In this document: positions 5,537 through 5,689 of the stretch, piece after piece
Layout of the letters: every line of letters starts with the position of its first letter
Numbering within the stretch: position 1 is the first letter of the stretch
Assembly: GCA_028702045.1 (NCBI GenBank)
Contig: JAQVPP010000029.1
Coordinates: forward strand, 1-5,689
Source of the DNA: Minisyncoccota bacterium
Lineage (GTDB): Bacteria; Patescibacteriota; Minisyncoccia; UBA6257; JAKLIH01
Direction: 5' to 3'
DNA: 5,689 nucleotides
The notes under the pieces: generated by a model
What the model saw: only the letters and a program-made list of their open reading frames with translations
Database searches by the model: none
Told to the model about the DNA's origin: nothing
Made by a program: the position numbers and the translations under genes

Positions 5537-5554
5537 CATACTATATATAGTATG
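5537..5554. promoter_or_regulatory. perfect palindrome, possible operator
   Basis: CATACTATATATAGTATG is a perfect 18-bp palindrome lying a few bases downstream of the predicted transcription start near 5531, a typical position for a repressor site. It shares the ATACTATATA half-site with 532-549. Confidence 0.45.
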
Positions 5555-5624
5555 TTATCAAATTACGCTTAAAATAATATCACGGATTCTTAAAAGGGAA
5601 AATTTAAAAATAGTTATATTTAGT

Positions 5625-5689
5625 ATGTCGCAAAATATTGATACAAATATTGAATTAAAAAATAAGCAAAATAAAAAAAATGTTTATCA
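5625..5689 (+). CDS. N-terminus of an unidentified protein (runs off the window)
   Basis: An ATG at 5625-5627 opens a frame of 21 complete codons to the window edge: MSQNIDTNIELKNKQNKK and three more residues. The fragment is hydrophilic and rich in Asn and Lys, with no signal peptide in the visible part, and too short to assign. There is no clear Shine-Dalgarno, in line with most starts here. It is divergent from the surface-protein gene. The start is tentative because so little of the frame is visible. Confidence 0.5.
   Translation, partial: MSQNIDTNIELKNKQNKKNVY

Overview
This is an AT-rich bacterial window with very tight gene packing. I infer a member of the Candidate Phyla Radiation (Patescibacteria). 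The reasons are a minimal IF2 without its N-terminal domain, and a large secreted surface protein whose two LSWSS...WSG-type Ig-like repeats I associate with CPR proteins. The strongest clue to the organism is its genetic code. One 834-codon minus-strand gene (2773-5277) reads through nine in-frame UGA codons and contains no UGG. Four of those UGAs fall on the tryptophans expected in the two Ig-like repeats. By contrast, all 34 glycines of IF2 are GGN. The window therefore fits UGA = Trp, not the UGA = Gly code known from Absconditabacteria and Gracilibacteria.

Layout, left to right. At 1-192 (minus) is the N-terminus of a Gln/Asn-rich protein built of 14-residue repeats and cut by the window edge. 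At 378-503 (minus) is a 41-codon, very acidic small ORF with the only strong Shine-Dalgarno sequence in the window; its end is folded into tandem hairpins that finish in an intrinsic terminator. A consensus sigma-70-type promoter (575-603) then drives infB, rbfA and tRNA-Cys on the plus strand as one apparent transcription unit. This unit ends at a terminator at 2501-2524. tRNA-His lies on the minus strand and converges on it, with its own terminator at 2533-2555.

From 2773 to 5277 (minus) runs the surface-protein gene. Its product has a signal peptide, an N-terminal Ig-like region, eight four-cysteine repeats, two Trp-containing Ig-like repeats, a DUF11-like domain, a TM helix and a basic tail. 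Its promoter is also a consensus TTGACA-17-TATAAT. It ends with tandem stops and a terminator with a C(UUCG)G tetraloop. A divergent, truncated plus-strand gene begins at 5625.

Theme: translation-initiation and ribosome-maturation genes plus two tRNAs sit beside a recoded cell-surface adhesin-like gene. AT-rich palindromes of the type ACTATATATAGT recur only in the intergenic regions (532, 2700, 5537), close to predicted promoters, and may be operators of a shared regulator. Most genes have short leaders without a Shine-Dalgarno sequence.
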